Part shown: one piece after another, positions 45,181 to 58,225 of the stretch | How the letters are laid out: every line of letters begins with the position of its first letter | Numbering within the stretch: position 1 is the first letter of the stretch | From: Beroe forskalii | Taxonomy: Eukaryota; Ctenophora; Nuda; Beroida; Beroidae | Direction: 5' to 3' | DNA length: 64,000 nucleotides | NCBI GenBank assembly: GCA_011033025.1 | Contig: WFMF01000167.1 | Location: 1-64,000, forward strand | Translations under genes and position numbers: made by a program | The notes under the pieces: model-generated | What the model saw: the letters and a program-made list of their open reading frames with translations, nothing else | Told to the model about the DNA's origin: nothing | Databases searched by the model: none

Positions 45181-47282
45181 AGCTAGGCTCAATTTATAAA
45201 TTTCATTGTTCTATTTTGAGAATCATTTGAACTTTTGAAGAAATGATCGCGCGACTAACTGCTCATTTTTTAGAATCTAAAATATGTTATAATTTTGAAG
45301 TAAGGAAAACTAATGATCCAATTGTCCCAAGCCCCAAAAAGGCATGTTTGAGGACAATTGGGACATTTCCTTCAAATATCAATGTGTTACTGGGAGGTGT
45401 ACCCTATCATAAATGGGACAATTTGGACTCAAAATTGACTGCAACTGGTAAAAGGAGGCTACAGACTTTGGGACAATATAACAGAAAAATATTGAAAAAA
45501 TGAATATTTCCAAATGGAAACACATCCTCTGGGGACCAACTTGCCAGCCCCATTTATCAAATGCTTCTAGTTTGTACAACACTTTGAGCAAATGGGGTAA
45601 ATATGACGTTATGACTGAGATATTATGGGACTCAAATGGTTGTGTTTGAGGTACAGCATTTTACAGCATTATTTTCGTCATAACATATGATAAGGAGAAA
45701 GACGGGGACTCCAGTGACAACAGCTCTCATGTTAAAATCCCCCGTTTAACTAGATCTACTTGATGGTTGATAAGGTAGAAAATATTATGACCCTGTATGG
45801 TTTGAAAATTTAGCAACTGTTTGTCCCAATGTCCACCTGTCCCAAACCAGTCCCAAACCAAAATTGCACTGCGTGGACAGAAACTTTGGAATCACACTAA
45901 CATCATTCTAGTAGCAAACAGAGACGAATTATCAGATAATAATGGCGTGCATTTATGTCCTGGCTTTGCTTGATTTGATGTAATACTTGCGTGATACTAC
46001 TGTCCAACTGGCATGCTACTGGGTCTAACATCCTACTTATCTACTTCTAGACAGATTGCCAATTTACCATGATTATAATTCAGATTGGATTTTGAAACAC
46101 CAAGACATAGTTAGAAATTTCCATCAATAAAAATGGAAGTAACTGCAAATTCACTTGTTTTTTTCCACTTTTCATTTGTCCCAATTGTCCCAACAATTAC
46201 TCAAATGACAGTCCCTTAACTCAAAAATTTTTTGAATTGAATTGAATATTTTGGAAATAAAATATTGTTGTTCACTAATGTTGACACATTATTTATTTAC
46301 ATTGATTCATGCAATTGTAGTCTTCGACTGAAAAACTGGCTATTTCATAGAATTCTGTACTTTATGGTCATTTAAGGATTTCGTTTCAGTTCAATTGTTT
46401 GCATGCTGCACTGATAACACTTTGCTGACACCAGACTGACCCAAATTGCATCGTTTGATTTCACATGTGAAAAAATGCCCAATTCTTTATAATTTTTTAC
46501 CACACCCTGCAAATTTCTACTATAACAATAGAATGAGAGTACATTTAGAAACGTGTTAAATATATATCCTTTCAATAAAATGCTTTTAAAATGATGAAAT
46601 TTGCTAGGATTCATCAGATAGATTGGTGCTATATTATGTTTGGGTCCTGGAACCTTTTGGGGCTGCTTCCCAAACCACTACCGTAACTTGCTCACTGTGC
46701 AGGACCCTAACCAGAAGAATCCTGGCTATGGGCCTGCTACACTGGGTAGTTCAAAGTACCACATATTCTAACATGCCATACTATCAAAGATCTCATTTTC
46801 AGGTCAACCAATGAGATTGGCACGATTTACAACCCCTAATTCTCTGAGTCCTGACCCATTCGCTGATTGCATCTGACAGCTCCAGTCACCTTAACCTCAT
46901 CATTGACTCAGGGTTAGTTCACCATATATGAGCATTGCCTTATTTATTATAAACTAAATTGCGTTAAATTATAAAGTTGATTCAACATCATATCGGCTTC
47001 AATAAATTGCAACCTTGTATTTTGAGCAGTGGACAGATGATAATCTTATTATAGGGTGTGTTTGGCCTTTTCGACACCTCGAGAAACTGGCAGATCAGAA
47101 GACAGAACACATGTTATTTGTTGAATGAGATTAACAGGCCTGAGCCGGGTTGAGTTTCAACCTACCTAGGTCCTAGACCCCTTGCATCTCTTGTACGTGT
47201 TTGCCCATTGCTGGAAATCCGAGACCATTCTTTGTAGACCACCTGTGTTTCAGTTAAGTAGCGAGTTTGTTGATCAAAATAT

Positions 47283-47753
47283 CTAATATGTGCCATCACG
47301 ATTTAGTAAGTCAGTCTGGATTGAGAAGACTCGATGGGCAGAGCACAGTTGACAAATTAAGTTGTTGACATTTATGATACCTTCTCCTCTAAGACATTTG
47401 ATGCCATATTGACTCTGTCTCAGGAATATCTTCTCAGCCTTCAAAGTGAGAGGGTACTGTGACGGCCCCCTTCTGATGAGATGGACCCACGAATATGATA
47501 TAGGAAGTAGTGCCGGTTGCTCGAGCATGGAATAAGGGAAACAGATCACAATTATTCTCCCCTTCTCAATTCAATTCTATTATACCTTCCTTTCTCCCAC
47601 ATTATAAATTCACAATTGTTCTCCCCCGCCCGAGTTCAATTGCATTTCGCTCCTTGACCCTCACTTCAATTCACACACGATTCCCAATACCCAGAGCAAA
47701 CCATCATTGATTCCAGATGGCCCGCACTCATGGTTACTATCTTAAGGTGTTGA
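47283..47753 (-). repeat. 384-bp satellite, inverted, cut by gap
   Basis: Reverse complement of the satellite at 36241-37690, including GATGAGATGGACCCACGAAT and CGCCCGAGTTCAATTGCATT. One unit and part of the next are visible before the N run. Confidence 0.92.
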
Positions 47754-47853
47754 NNNNNNNNNNNNNNNNNNNNNNNNNNNNNNNNNNNNNNNNNNNNNNN
47801 NNNNNNNNNNNNNNNNNNNNNNNNNNNNNNNNNNNNNNNNNNNNNNNNNNNNN
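47754..47853. other. Assembly gap, 100 N
   Basis: Exactly 100 Ns, the usual placeholder for a gap of unknown size, placed inside a satellite. The sequence after it (47854-48100) has inflated homopolymers and is probably low-quality consensus. Confidence 0.98.
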
Positions 47854-48587
47854 CCCCAAATTAAAATTTTTAAAAGGTTGTTGGGGAAAATTTAAATTCG
47901 TCTTTTGTGTCGGCTGAAAAAAAAACTGATTTTGAACTCTTTTCCCTTACCGTGAACCCCCTTTTTGCATCACCTATGTAATCCCCAGGGGCTTTTTAAT
48001 GGTTTTTTTACGTTCGGGGCCCTCGGGGTGGGGCAAAGGGAAATAATCACCAAACCCAAAAATTGGAATATCGGCCCAAGCACGTGAAAAAAAGCTAAAT
48101 TTTTCATGAGCGTTTCAATCGTTTCAATCTCATCGATCATTACCATTTCTTTGGTTTCACATTCTACCTTCCAGTTGTTTGTACGGAAATTCTCTTCTGC
48201 GCTGCTGCTGGATCACGTCGGGATAGCAATATGCTTGTACACTGTGTATACATTTAAACTTTTCCAGTCGTTAGATTTTTGTTTGAATTATTCTCCATCT
48301 GCTTGTTGATTCAGCATGCTTTTTGTACACTACTCAGATGCAGCTTGCACCGATCCATCATGCGATTATAACATGCTACACATTTCTCCTCTTTAATTCG
48401 CTGTCCTCCGATGATTTTATAGGTGTTGTCTTATATTTCTAAAGACTGTTTTACAGCTTAAATAAATGTTAAATTATGATTACTTCAGTATTTAATAACG
48501 TTTTAACTTAACATTCCTTTTTGTATTACGTTTTTGTGTGCTTTAAATTTTAATACATCCATAGATTTTTCAAGGGGCAGCTCGTTT

Positions 48588-48893
48588 TCATAATAACCAC
48601 CCTCCTGTAAACCGCTGTCCAGGCTTGCAATTTTTCTTGCAATTTTTGATGAAAATCTCAGTTCTATTCATGTGTTGATCGATGTTTCGCCGAAATGCTG
48701 TTGAAGACCCCATCATTATCAAATCAAATAAATGATTTTTCATCTCTCCCTCTATAGATGTGAAGTAGCGGACCAATAGATCAAGGAATCTGAAGAATGA
48801 CAACTCCTGGAACCCCAGCTCCCCCCACCTCACCAGGTAATATCCCGGAGAATGGTAGGCGGTTGAACGTGACTTCATGGGGGCTGAAGTCAT
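48588..48893 (-). CDS. Unrecognised 101-aa ORF, divergent from PLAC8
   Basis: ATG at 48893, stop at 48588, no repeats. The composition is protein-like: GELGFQELSFFRFLDLLVRY, then EMKNHLFDLIMM, then a basic, Cys-containing tail IKNCKKNCKPGQRF. It starts about 170 bp from the PLAC8 start in the opposite direction, so a shared bidirectional promoter is possible. I recognise no family. A GT inside CTGGTGAGG at about 48830 matches a splice donor, so it could also be the first exon of a longer gene. It may be chance. Confidence 0.38.
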   Translation of the reverse strand: MTSAPMKSRSTAYHSPGYYLVRWGELGFQELSFFRFLDLLVRYFTSIEGEMKNHLFDLIMMGSSTAFRRNIDQHMNRTEIFIKNCKKNCKPGQRFTGGWLL

Positions 48894-49062
48894 TGATTAG
48901 TCAGTGACGTCAGCCGCCCGCCTTTCGCGCTCAAAGATCATCGCCATAGGCGTGTGCTATCGTAGATCATCTGGCAATTGCACTTGATTTATAGTGAATT
49001 GAAAGCCAAGATTGACGATTCACATTAATTCCCGTCATCCTCATTCATCACTGCTCTGTCCC

Positions 49063-50369
49063 ATGATAACTCATGATGCCCAGTCTCTGCCTGTACCTGA
49101 CTTTTTGCTGAAACCCCCTTACTGTCCTGTAGCCACCCCTACACCTGTGCCTGCTGTAGAAACTGTAGAAACTGCGGATGGTCTGGGTCAGGAAAAGAGC
49201 TTGGATCAGCAGGAACCTGTGACGGTGCAACCTCTCAACGGCTACTCGGATGGAGGACCAGGTATACAAATAACTCTTTTCGGTCCTATTTTACGTGGTT
49301 TTAATTTTTATCGATCGATCCATGTGCAAACTGCACACATAATATATGGGTAACCCTTCCCTTTTCGCAGAGTTCACGACCATCCCAGCCTCGACACCAC
49401 TCCCTACAGAAGAACCTCCTGCCAAGCCTGTGGAGGAAGAACCTCCCAAACCCACCTGGGCGCACGGACTCTTCGGGTGCTTCGACATGGACGTCAAACT
49501 CTGTGAGTGGGAAATAGGTCCTCAACTGTTTGGGACACATCGGTAGATCGGATTTATTTGGTTGATCGATCAACTTCATTTGATTGACTATGTTTTCACA
49601 GAAAAATTTTGATAACCGTGTAAAGATCTAACTATAATATTGCCTTATTATACTCAATTGGTGCTTGTTTCAAACATCAGTCGTTTGAATGGAGTTGGTC
49701 GATCGACCGATTCCATTCGATCGACCTGTTATACATGCCCCTTCCGTGGGACAACTGCGTAATGCATATTGACGCTGACGTTTACTTTCTCATGTGACTG
49801 TGACCTAGCAATCAAGCATTCGTGGTTAACTTCAAAAACACATGCTTCCAAAAAGAAAGTTCCTACTTAGTTCTTTTACTAATATTTATCATCATAGATT
49901 TATTATCTACTACCATAACATCTAAATATATACTCTTCTCAGTGGGCTTATCGATGTGCTGTCCGTGCATTACATTCGGAGCTAATGCTGAGTTGCTAGG
50001 AGAAGACTGGATGCTCTACTGTTTGTTCTGTATCTTACCGGGGGCAACTTGTTACTTCGGACCCTACATCCGCCAAAAAATACGCAAAACCTTCGAAATA
50101 GAGGTTTGACGATTGCTCAAAAGTGCTGAATAATATTAAAATTGATAGGAAACTCGTGGAATCAGTTTTTAGAATACTATAAGCTAAAATTTACGGTTGG
50201 TAACTTTCCATCCTTCTAAATATCATATTTGACTTATTTTCAGGGTACAGACAACGAGGACGTTTTATCCTACCTCCTATGTCCGTGTCTGTCCATCATC
50301 CAAGAGACTCAGCAGTTGAAGTCGGCTGGTATGAAACCAGGCGGTGAAGCTATGAATAGGATTCAATAG
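49063..50369 (+). CDS. PLAC8-domain protein, four coding exons
   Basis: Exons 49063-49261, 49371-49502, 49943-50103 and 50244-50369, all with GT-AG borders and matching phases, total 618 bp, 205 aa plus stop. The first ~95 residues are Pro/Glu-rich (TPLPTEEPPAKPVEEEPPKP). The PLAC8 (cornifelin/PLAC8) domain begins WAHGLFGCFDMD, then CCPC at 116-119 followed by ITFGANAE, a hydrophobic Cys-containing stretch (LYCLFCILPGATCYF), YIRQKIRKTF, and the second CPC at 177-179 followed by LSIIQETQQLKSAG, the typical C-terminal signature. PLAC8 proteins are Cys-rich, usually membrane-associated, and have roles from cell-size control to metal handling; which applies here is unknown. The start is the first ATG in frame; noncoding 5' exons are possible. 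A small foldback lies 17 bp after the stop. Confidence 0.92.
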
Positions 50370-50385
50370 ACGTATGGAATTATTG

Positions 50386-50536
50386 CGGTGACAGTTCTAA
50401 CTGCAGTTTGCGCGTCTTTAGTGTACGCGACTTCAGTTTCCGTGGCATAAAGATAAAGATTACAAATTGTCCGAACGCCGCGCAAATTTGCGCCGCACAC
50501 ACAAAGCTGCGCAAACTGCAGTTGAAACTGTCAGTG
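50386..50536. mobile_element. 150-bp foldback in PLAC8 3' region
   Basis: GGTGACAGTTCTAACTGCAG and, reverse complemented from the other end, CACTGACAGTTTCAACTGCAG, both followed by TTTGCGC, give TIRs of about 28 bp. There is no ORF. Its place suggests it is transcribed as part of the PLAC8 3' UTR. Confidence 0.75.
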
Positions 50537-50539
50537 TTA

Positions 50540-51722
50540 GAGGATTAAATTGAGGACGACTCTTAACGAAGTGTCGTATGCAATCTGGACATTTCCAGGA
50601 CTCTGGGGTTCCCATTTGAAAACAAGGACAATTATCGCTGGCAGGATCTTTTTCCTTTTTTCGTTTTATTTCAGCACTCACTCACTTTGTAGCATTACAG
50701 ACAATCGCAGATATGTTCACGGCTCTAATTTGGCCGTTCAACAGCAACATATTTTTGAATGGATATCACACAGCCTAGTTCACGCAGAGAAATTATTTGT
50801 GTAAATTTATTTTTAAATTTACGTCTTTTAAATCGTATCTGCTTGCTTAGTATAATATCCATGATTTCAATGCCCTTTGTCGATTTAACAGTCGTCAGTC
50901 GATTCGTATTCTTAATTCTTAAACTGGTCGAAAAATCTTTGAAATATAACGATACAAGTTGTTATAATATGGTTGGATCAATACTTAATTCTCTGCTTTG
51001 ATTATGATGTCAAAGTAATTCATTCAGTTTCATAAATGAAGGTCTCTTTCTCCATATCCGACAATCCGTATTCTAAGAATCAATGGCGATGGAGTGGTTT
51101 TTGCCGGATAAATGGATCATCATCGAAAACTGAAAGTTTACCCATTCCCCTTGAAGTGAACTCGACATGGTTTGAATGGAATCATAATTATCTTTTCTTG
51201 AAATGGTTGGTCAATACAGAACCGTAGTGAAGGAAGGATGTAATTGCTTTTTGACTCACTAAAAATCACAAGATACTTTCCATAAAATAATGCTATATTT
51301 CATGCACATATATTACATCTGTAGACGGTTTTATTCGGTATGCAATAATTTAAATTTAAATATTTGAAAGTGTCCTTCAAATAATTCATATTAAAGCGTT
51401 TTAAATCATAGTCTCTGTTAAATCATAAATAATGAGTTTAAGTTAGCTCCATACATAAATAAATTTTCCTTTGATTCGATTCACATAATTATTAAAATCA
51501 AAATGAATGCTTTTGTTAACTATACAGTTATGACATCTGTATCACTATTCGCTCATTACGGCTGTTAAAACCGCATCAGCTTAGCCATTATCATAAACAA
51601 CCAATCTGAAAGCTTATGCCAACTGTTTTCCCTCCTCCTGTCAGTTTGCAAATCAGTCGTTTGTATCTTAGTGATTCCTCTCTTAAAAGCTGAAAGCTCA
51701 TCATGCTCTCTCTGAAAGCTCA
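50540..51722. other. Convergent intergenic region, no gene seen
   Basis: AT-rich DNA between the 3' ends of PLAC8 (+) and the actin-like gene (-). Short plus-strand ORFs of 63-84 codons show no recognisable motif. CTGAAAGCTCATCATGC is repeated in tandem at about 51690-51728. Confidence 0.4.
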
Positions 51723-53155
51723 TCATGCCCCACTAAACTCATACAAGACATGTGAGTTATCCACTGCATGCTCCAGATAACACCTCTGATTAATCAGCCC
51801 AGACCCATACTCCTCATACTCCCCCTTACTCACACTCATCCTACTAAACGTCTCAAGAGCTCCCAACACAGACCCTCCAACCCAAGGCATAAACCTGGCC
51901 TCTGCTGCCACACCAGACCGTACAATCCTGGATGTGTCAGGAAGTAGCACTTCCAAAGAATCCCTAAATCCAGGGGTATCAGTAGTTCCCCCAGACAGAA
52001 CAATGTCCGTGGGAGTGCCTCCTCCCTCGAGGAAGGAAATGGCTTTCCTGACTGATGTGGCGAGGGAGTTGGGACCTGAGAAGAGGGAGTGGAAGGGAGC
52101 TGTCCGCTGGGAGGGGCTGAGGGTGATGGTCGTTCTATCAGGGAGGGAGTAGATGGCACTGGGAGGAGGGTGGTCCAGGGAGACTCGGCAAATCCTTTCC
52201 TGGGAAAGTGAGATGTGGTTGGGAATAGCATTCAATTGAGAAGAATAAATGAAAAACTGAACAGCGAGAAATTTCTCCGAGTTTTTATTTTTATTTTTGC
52301 ACTTTGTGCAGTTTATGTTTAATGGTCTATAAGAAAAAATTACCTACCTTTATGTCGTTAGCAAGTTCTCTGTGAACTGATGAACCTAGTCTGAACCCAA
52401 ACGTTTTAAGGGAGTTTAGCAGGTAATTGGTGATATCATCACCACTGTAGTGCAAGCTCACCATGCCCTGTGGCAGTGACTTTCCTGCAAAGAATGGATC
52501 TGAAGATCAACCACTGGGTCAATGAGATAACCAATCATTCATTCGAATATTGATTTCTTGGTTTCTTAGTCATTCAGTAAAATAATAAACATGCACAGTA
52601 CAGAAAAACAAAATTAATTTATTTCTTCTCTACCTTGAAGGAATGGCAAGACAGAACTTTGCCCAGCCCCAATATCAACCACAACCCCCGAGGTTCTCCC
52701 ACTGGCGTACAGTGAAAGTACACTCTGTGCCACCAAGGAGAACCTCGGGACGTTGAAATCCTCGAAGAATATCTCTGTTTTGATCTCCCGAGTTCGGGGA
52801 GGTTCAGCTATGGACTCTGTCAGTAGGACGGGGTGGTGGGTGTGGTCTATGTGGAGGTGGTCTTTGATCACCCCTTGCCAGATCTGAAATGGAAAGTTTT
52901 GAGGTTCTTACAAACTCGCGAATAATTAGGAAAATAGTACATTTCCATTTTTAACAGGGTTCTAAAACAGTACAAACAAGTACAAATTCATTAGTAGTTT
53001 TAATTTTGCCCTTGACTCTAGAGAGTCAAGGAATCATGCCCATACCTGGTGCATGGCATCCCAGTCAGTGATCCTGCCCCATGTGACAGGTCTGACTAAG
53101 GTTGCACTGTTTCTCCTGACTAGAGCTTCACACCCCACGTAGCAGGAGGTGTTAT
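51723..53155 (-). CDS. Actin-related protein, four exons seen, N terminus not found
   Basis: Exons on the minus strand: 53155-53046, 52883-52634, 52484-52348 and 52256-51723, with GT-AG borders and consistent phases; about 343 residues are visible. Actin-fold landmarks in order: SCYVGCEALVRR, RITDWDAMHQIW, HPVLLTES, SVLSLYASGRTSGVVVDIGAG, LPQGMVSLHYSGDDITNYLL, VHRELANDIK, IVLSGGTTDTPGF, WVGGSVLGAL and the C-terminal EYEEYGSGL region. The first 40-50 residues (phosphate loop 1) must lie on an exon upstream of 53155 that I could not find within about 3 kb. The phosphate-2 loop reads DIGAGQSSVLP where actin has DSGDGVTHTVP, so the Asp and the catalytic-site His are replaced. It is closer to conventional actin than to Arp10 by eye, but I cannot assign a subfamily. 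It could be an actin-like orphan with altered ATPase. Confidence 0.88.
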
Positions 53156-53159
53156 CTAG

Positions 53160-56085
53160 GTTGGAACAGGGTTGCTAAATAGTTAAAGAGTAAATACGTG
53201 CAACAATCGTCAAAAATTATACACGTATTTATCTTCAAAATACGTGACTTACTATGTAAAAATTCAAAATTGGGGAGGAAATATATGGCACATCTGCGTT
53301 GGTGTCGTATTTTTGCGTATGTTTTTAAAAAATACCTTGGTGGGGGTTCCTCCCCACGACAGTGGGGACCACTAGTCGGGGGAGTGACTCTCCACTGAGC
53401 CCTGCTTTAGTTGAGTGAGTCCCGCAGTCTAAGACAACAACTTCACCCATCGTGTGTCATCCTGTATAAAAGGGAGGAGACTGAGAGAAATGTCCACAAT
53501 TTGTGTACACATGCATCGATCGATCACGATGAAGGGATTGAAAAGGCCGCATTTTACAGTGCGTGCAATTTACTTCTTTTCTTTCCAAAGAATTTCAGTC
53601 GGAATTGAAACGCTTTCATGATTACCGATCGGTCCTTGTGCACTCATATGGGTTATGACTTGACAAGTTGACAATCTGGTAGAGAGGATGACTATAATGT
53701 TCACTGTTCTTTAATGAACATGGGTGAAGTTTCACGAAAGATAATTGGTGACTGAGAGGACTCCTGCATGTTTTAGAATGGTGTACTGATAACGCCCTGC
53801 TTGATTAAGAACAAAATGATAAAGCAGTCTCTGAAATTTCGTGAAAAGTTTAAAGTACAATTGCATGGTAGATTTAAGTCTTAAAGGCGACGAAAATTTA
53901 ATGACTCGCTTATAAATACCTAACCTACTACTCTACTATACTGAGCTGCGTTATTTCATTATTTTAATGTTTATTGCATCGAAAATTCAAAACTCATGGT
54001 GCTAAATCTCTAATAAATAAGATTACATTCCAATATTTTGAGAATGAAGGTTAAGAACTTTTAGAAGAAGAAGAATGAAGATTTAGAGCTGTTAGAATGA
54101 GAATTAAATTTTCTCAAGTGCTTCACAAAATAATGCAGGACGTTAATAAATGAATCATTATTCACAAGAGGATTAAAACGCAGTGATTACTTTAATTGTA
54201 ATCATGGGACTCTTATTCAACAACCCGATCCGTGAAATCAGAATACTTTATTAAGAGTGGACTATTATTAAATTAATAACGCCGATACACTTAACATTAT
54301 TTCTAGAAATGAATTTAACAGATTTAGTTCAGGGGTCGCTAGAATATTAGATAGTATTGGGTTTCTTTTTCGAAGCTAAGGACAGCGAATCTGTTCAGAG
54401 GACTGCAATTATGGTTAACCTTGTGCAAAAAATTCTAATTTGATCCAGACTTAAGTCTAAACTACTAAACTAGAGTAAAGCTGCTAAAGACTTTTTATAG
54501 CAAGGTAGTACTAGTAACTTACTGATCAAAATGAGCCTAGGTATGTTGACAAGCGTAAAATTCTTCTAAAATGAAGGTATTGAAATGAAAACTTATGACT
54601 TACAAATCACAAATTACAGACAATGTGCACATATTTTATACGGTTCTATCATGTGATCTGAAGTGTTGTTTCGACGGAAGATTTTTATCTCTCGCATGCC
54701 CTGCAAGCACGTAAATTTGCAAGTAATTTGATTTGTGTGACTGAAATGGATAATTTTAACCTGCGAAGTAATTTAAGGAATTTTCGCCCTGAGAAGTTCC
54801 CATCGGACTTTCATTTCGGTTTAACAAAAACATGATCAAATTTGAGCGAGAGTGCAGTTGGAACTTTGGCTGAATATTTTCTCAATCCCCATGTGAAAAT
54901 TTGAATTATTTTAATCTTATTTCTGCTGTTGCATACCGAGTAACCTGATAATGCAAAGAGGTTCAGCGTGGAGAATAATTATCTGTGGAAATGAAAATAA
55001 CAGCTGTTTTGGGCTTTTGCCAACAGTTAACAATAACGGCCATAACATAATGCAGTGCAAAAAGAATATTATGAATATTTTAACAAATTATGTGCGTTGT
55101 AATTCATGATTCAATAGCTTACATCCCTTACGACAATATAATGGCTTATGAGAATCGCAAAATGAAAACAAATCAGCTCAAAAACAATAAAATGTGGAAA
55201 CGTAACTGGTCCCTTTTAGTTGTTATAATTATTCCCAATTTAATGATAGAGCCTTATTACATAGCATCTCACGTTATTGTCCTTAGGTAATTATTATTCT
55301 GCAAGTTACCTATAGCTATCCATACTTCATAATTAAGCAAGGCTCACCTTGATTGGTTCATGATAACTACGCTAGAAAGACGAACTCACTGAAGGCTATA
55401 ATTAGCGTATAGATGCTAATTGGGCTTTTCAATAAATTGGTTTTAATGGAAACTTCTAACAATCTAACAAGATATTAGGATCGGGTGCGACTCTTTGTCT
55501 ACGAAGTTTTTCTTCTCATGTACGACAATAGCAATTTTTCGATTTTAATAATAAAAAAATAGGGGGGTTCATGCTGGCAGGGGGAAGGCGGCATAGCTGC
55601 TGCTGCCTCCCCCTTTTGGACGAAAAATGTTGTTAATTCTGTCAGAATGAGAGCCTTGAGCCGAATCAAAATAAAACATTGAATGTTACTTGCGACCTCC
55701 TTTTTGGAAATCTTGCTACGCCCCTTGGGAGGGTTTTATTTTGGGGAGGTTCCCCCAATCGATTGGGGAGGTTCCCCTAATCGTTTATTCGACAAATCGT
55801 GTTTAAAAGTCTACAGTGTATTCATATTATCAGTAAGTTCATTCGATAACGGGAAGACTTAGCAATATCCATATGTACATTAAACACAAGGAAATATTAG
55901 TAGAATCACACCACAATTGACAGTATTCAAAAGGTAGACACATATTGATATATGTACATTGTACAAGCAAAAGTAAAACAAAACGATGTGTTGACAATAA
56001 AATACCTTTAAAAATTGATACTGGAATATACGTCTAGTGACTAGCTTAAATCTAATTGAATGTAGATAAGGCGGTTGCATCGACT
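53160..56085. other. Gene-poor AT-rich stretch
   Basis: No exon, RNA gene or repeat array could be supported. Minor notes: a GTGGGGGTTCCTCCCCACGAC hairpin near 53339-53370, and GGGGAGGTTCCCC repeated in tandem near 55742-55778. The missing 5' exon of the actin-like gene may lie here or further upstream. Confidence 0.4.
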
Positions 56086-56744
56086 TGGGTCGATCGAAAA
56101 TTAGGTTTAATGTAAAAACGCGCACAAATGTCGCGCGTTTGCGCGTCGCAGCGCAATTAACTAAACAAAAAAGTATCCGCGCGTTCCAGAATTTCCGAAA
56201 AATTGCCACTTCACACGCGCGCAGGACATGTTTTACGGGACTTGTGTCAAGCCGCGCCGCGAATTTCAACACTCAAAAATAAGCGCTTCTGCGCGCGCAT
56301 TGTACTTCTCCAAGCACGCTGCAAAATTTATCAACAATGCACAATCCCGTTCACACTATAGTATCAGTCGCAGTTCCGACTTGTTGTCTATCTCTTTATA
56401 GTTGTAAGTTTACGAAGTAAGTTTCAGCTATTGCTCTATTGATTTTGACACAGTTTTGAAATTTGGGTATCAAATGTATAGTGCTTTGTTTGATTTTGAT
56501 TGTCCCTCAAAACCATCAATATTCAAATATGTCTGCTTGAAAGCAATAATAAAAGATGGACATACAATTTCAGCCTGATGATGTCGAACGTTTTAACTTG
56601 ATACAAAACATGTTTTTGAGGTGGCTAACCTAAAGTAAGGCTTTAAAATTGCTAATCAAACTGAAAGTTTGGTGGCATGTGCGTGAACAGTGTGTGAAAT
56701 GGGAATCAAAGTCTCATGTAGGTATGAGACGTGGCAATTTGAGG

Positions 56745-58225
56745 CGATATATTACCCAAAACTTCCCAATGCAATAGTTCCAAACTAACAACACTCAACC
56801 CTTAGCCACGCCAAAATCCCACGTATGTGAGAAAAATGTGTATCAACTACCAGGCCATGGGACGTGGCAATTGGAGATCACATATGCCTCCAAAACGTAT
56901 TATTATGATGAGAAAACATATTTCAGAGTTCCTGAGTAACAAACCAACCAACTCCAACTTTCGGCCACGCCCAAATCCCAGGTCCCATAAATGCGCCGCG
57001 AAAAGTGTGTCAAATGTTTCCAAAAGTTCCATGGATGGGACGTAGCGATTTGAGAGACCAGATATATGACCTGAAAACATATTATTATGATGAGATAATA
57101 ACATATTTTAGAGTTCTGAGGTGCTAAACAACCACGCCCAACCCGGCCACGCCCAAATTCCATGAATGCTCGAAAAGTGTGTCAAATCTATGTCAAGCCA
57201 TATAGGACGTGGCGATTTGAGCCAGATATGCCTCCAAAACGTATTATTATGGAAAAACATATTTTAGAGTTCCTGGTGCCAAACCAACCATCTCAACTTC
57301 AGTACGCCCAAATCCCACGTCCCATAAATGCTCGAAAAGTGTGTCAAATCTGTGTCAAGCCATACGTGGGACGTGGCGATTTGAGACCAGATATATGCCT
57401 CCCAAAACGTATTATTATGATGGGAAAACATATTTTAGAGTTCTGAGTGCCAAACCAACCATCTCAACCCTCGGCCACGCCCAATCCACTGTCCCATAAA
57501 TGCTCGAAAAGTGTGTCAAATCTGTGTCAAAAGTCCTACGGATGGACGTGGCGATTGAGACCAGATATGCCTCCGAAACGTATAATTATGATGGGAAAAC
57601 ATATTTTAGAGCTCCCTGAGTGCCAAACCAACCATCTCAACTTTCGGCCACGCCCAAATCCCCCACGTCCCATCAATGCGCGAAAGTGTGTCAAATATGT
57701 GTCAAAAGTCCCATGGATGGGACGTGGCGATTTGAGACCAGATAGGCCTCAAAATGTATTATTATGATGGAAACATTTTTAGAGTTCTTGAGTGCCAAAA
57801 CCAACCATATTTTCCCTCGGCCACGCCCAAATCCCACGTCCCATAAATGCACAAAAGTGTGTCAAATGTGTGTCAAAAGTCCCATGGATGGGACGTGGCG
57901 ATTTGAGGCGATATATGACCTGAAAACGTATTATGATGGATAACATATTTCAGAGTTCCTGGAGTGCCAAACCAACCATATCCAACTTTCGGCTACGCCC
58001 AAATCCATCCCATAAATGCGCGAAAAGTGTGTCAAATATGTGTCAAAAAGTCCCATGGATGGGACGATTTGAAACCAGATATGCCTCAAAACGTATTATG
58101 ATGGGAAACATTTTTAGAGTTCTGAGTACCAAACCAACCATCTCCAACTTTCGGCCACGCCCAAACCTAATCCCACGTCCATAAATTTGGGGCGGCGGCC
58201 AAATATGTGTCAAAAGTCCATGGAT
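56745..58225 (+). repeat. 176-bp satellite, left array
   Basis: About eight units with GGGACGTGGCGATTTGAG, CAAAACGTATTATTATGATG, CAACTTTCGGCCACGCCC and GTGTGTCAAATATGTGTCAA. Many small indels compared with the right array. Confidence 0.9.

Larger units (their letters stand above)
41498..47072. mobile_element. 5.5-kb foldback with ~0.9-kb inverted arms
   Basis: The left arm (41553-42480) and right arm (46145-47063) are near-perfect reverse complements, beginning ACACACCCTATAAT and including a GGACAGATTATC-type end, a CTATGGGCCTGCTACACTGGG block and a 67-codon open stretch at 42044-42247 and 46614-46372. That stretch stays open in both arms, but being in an inverted repeat it need not be coding. 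Further homology outward (GGCACATATTA) links 41500 with 47300. The interior is full of TTGTCCCAAATG and CAGTAGCA motifs. No transposase was recognised. No target duplication was found. Confidence 0.8.

Noticed and set aside
33905-47753. Giant virus-like transposon (Polinton or similar) suggested by large inverted repeats
   Set aside because: No polymerase, integrase, capsid or packaging ATPase motifs in any frame.
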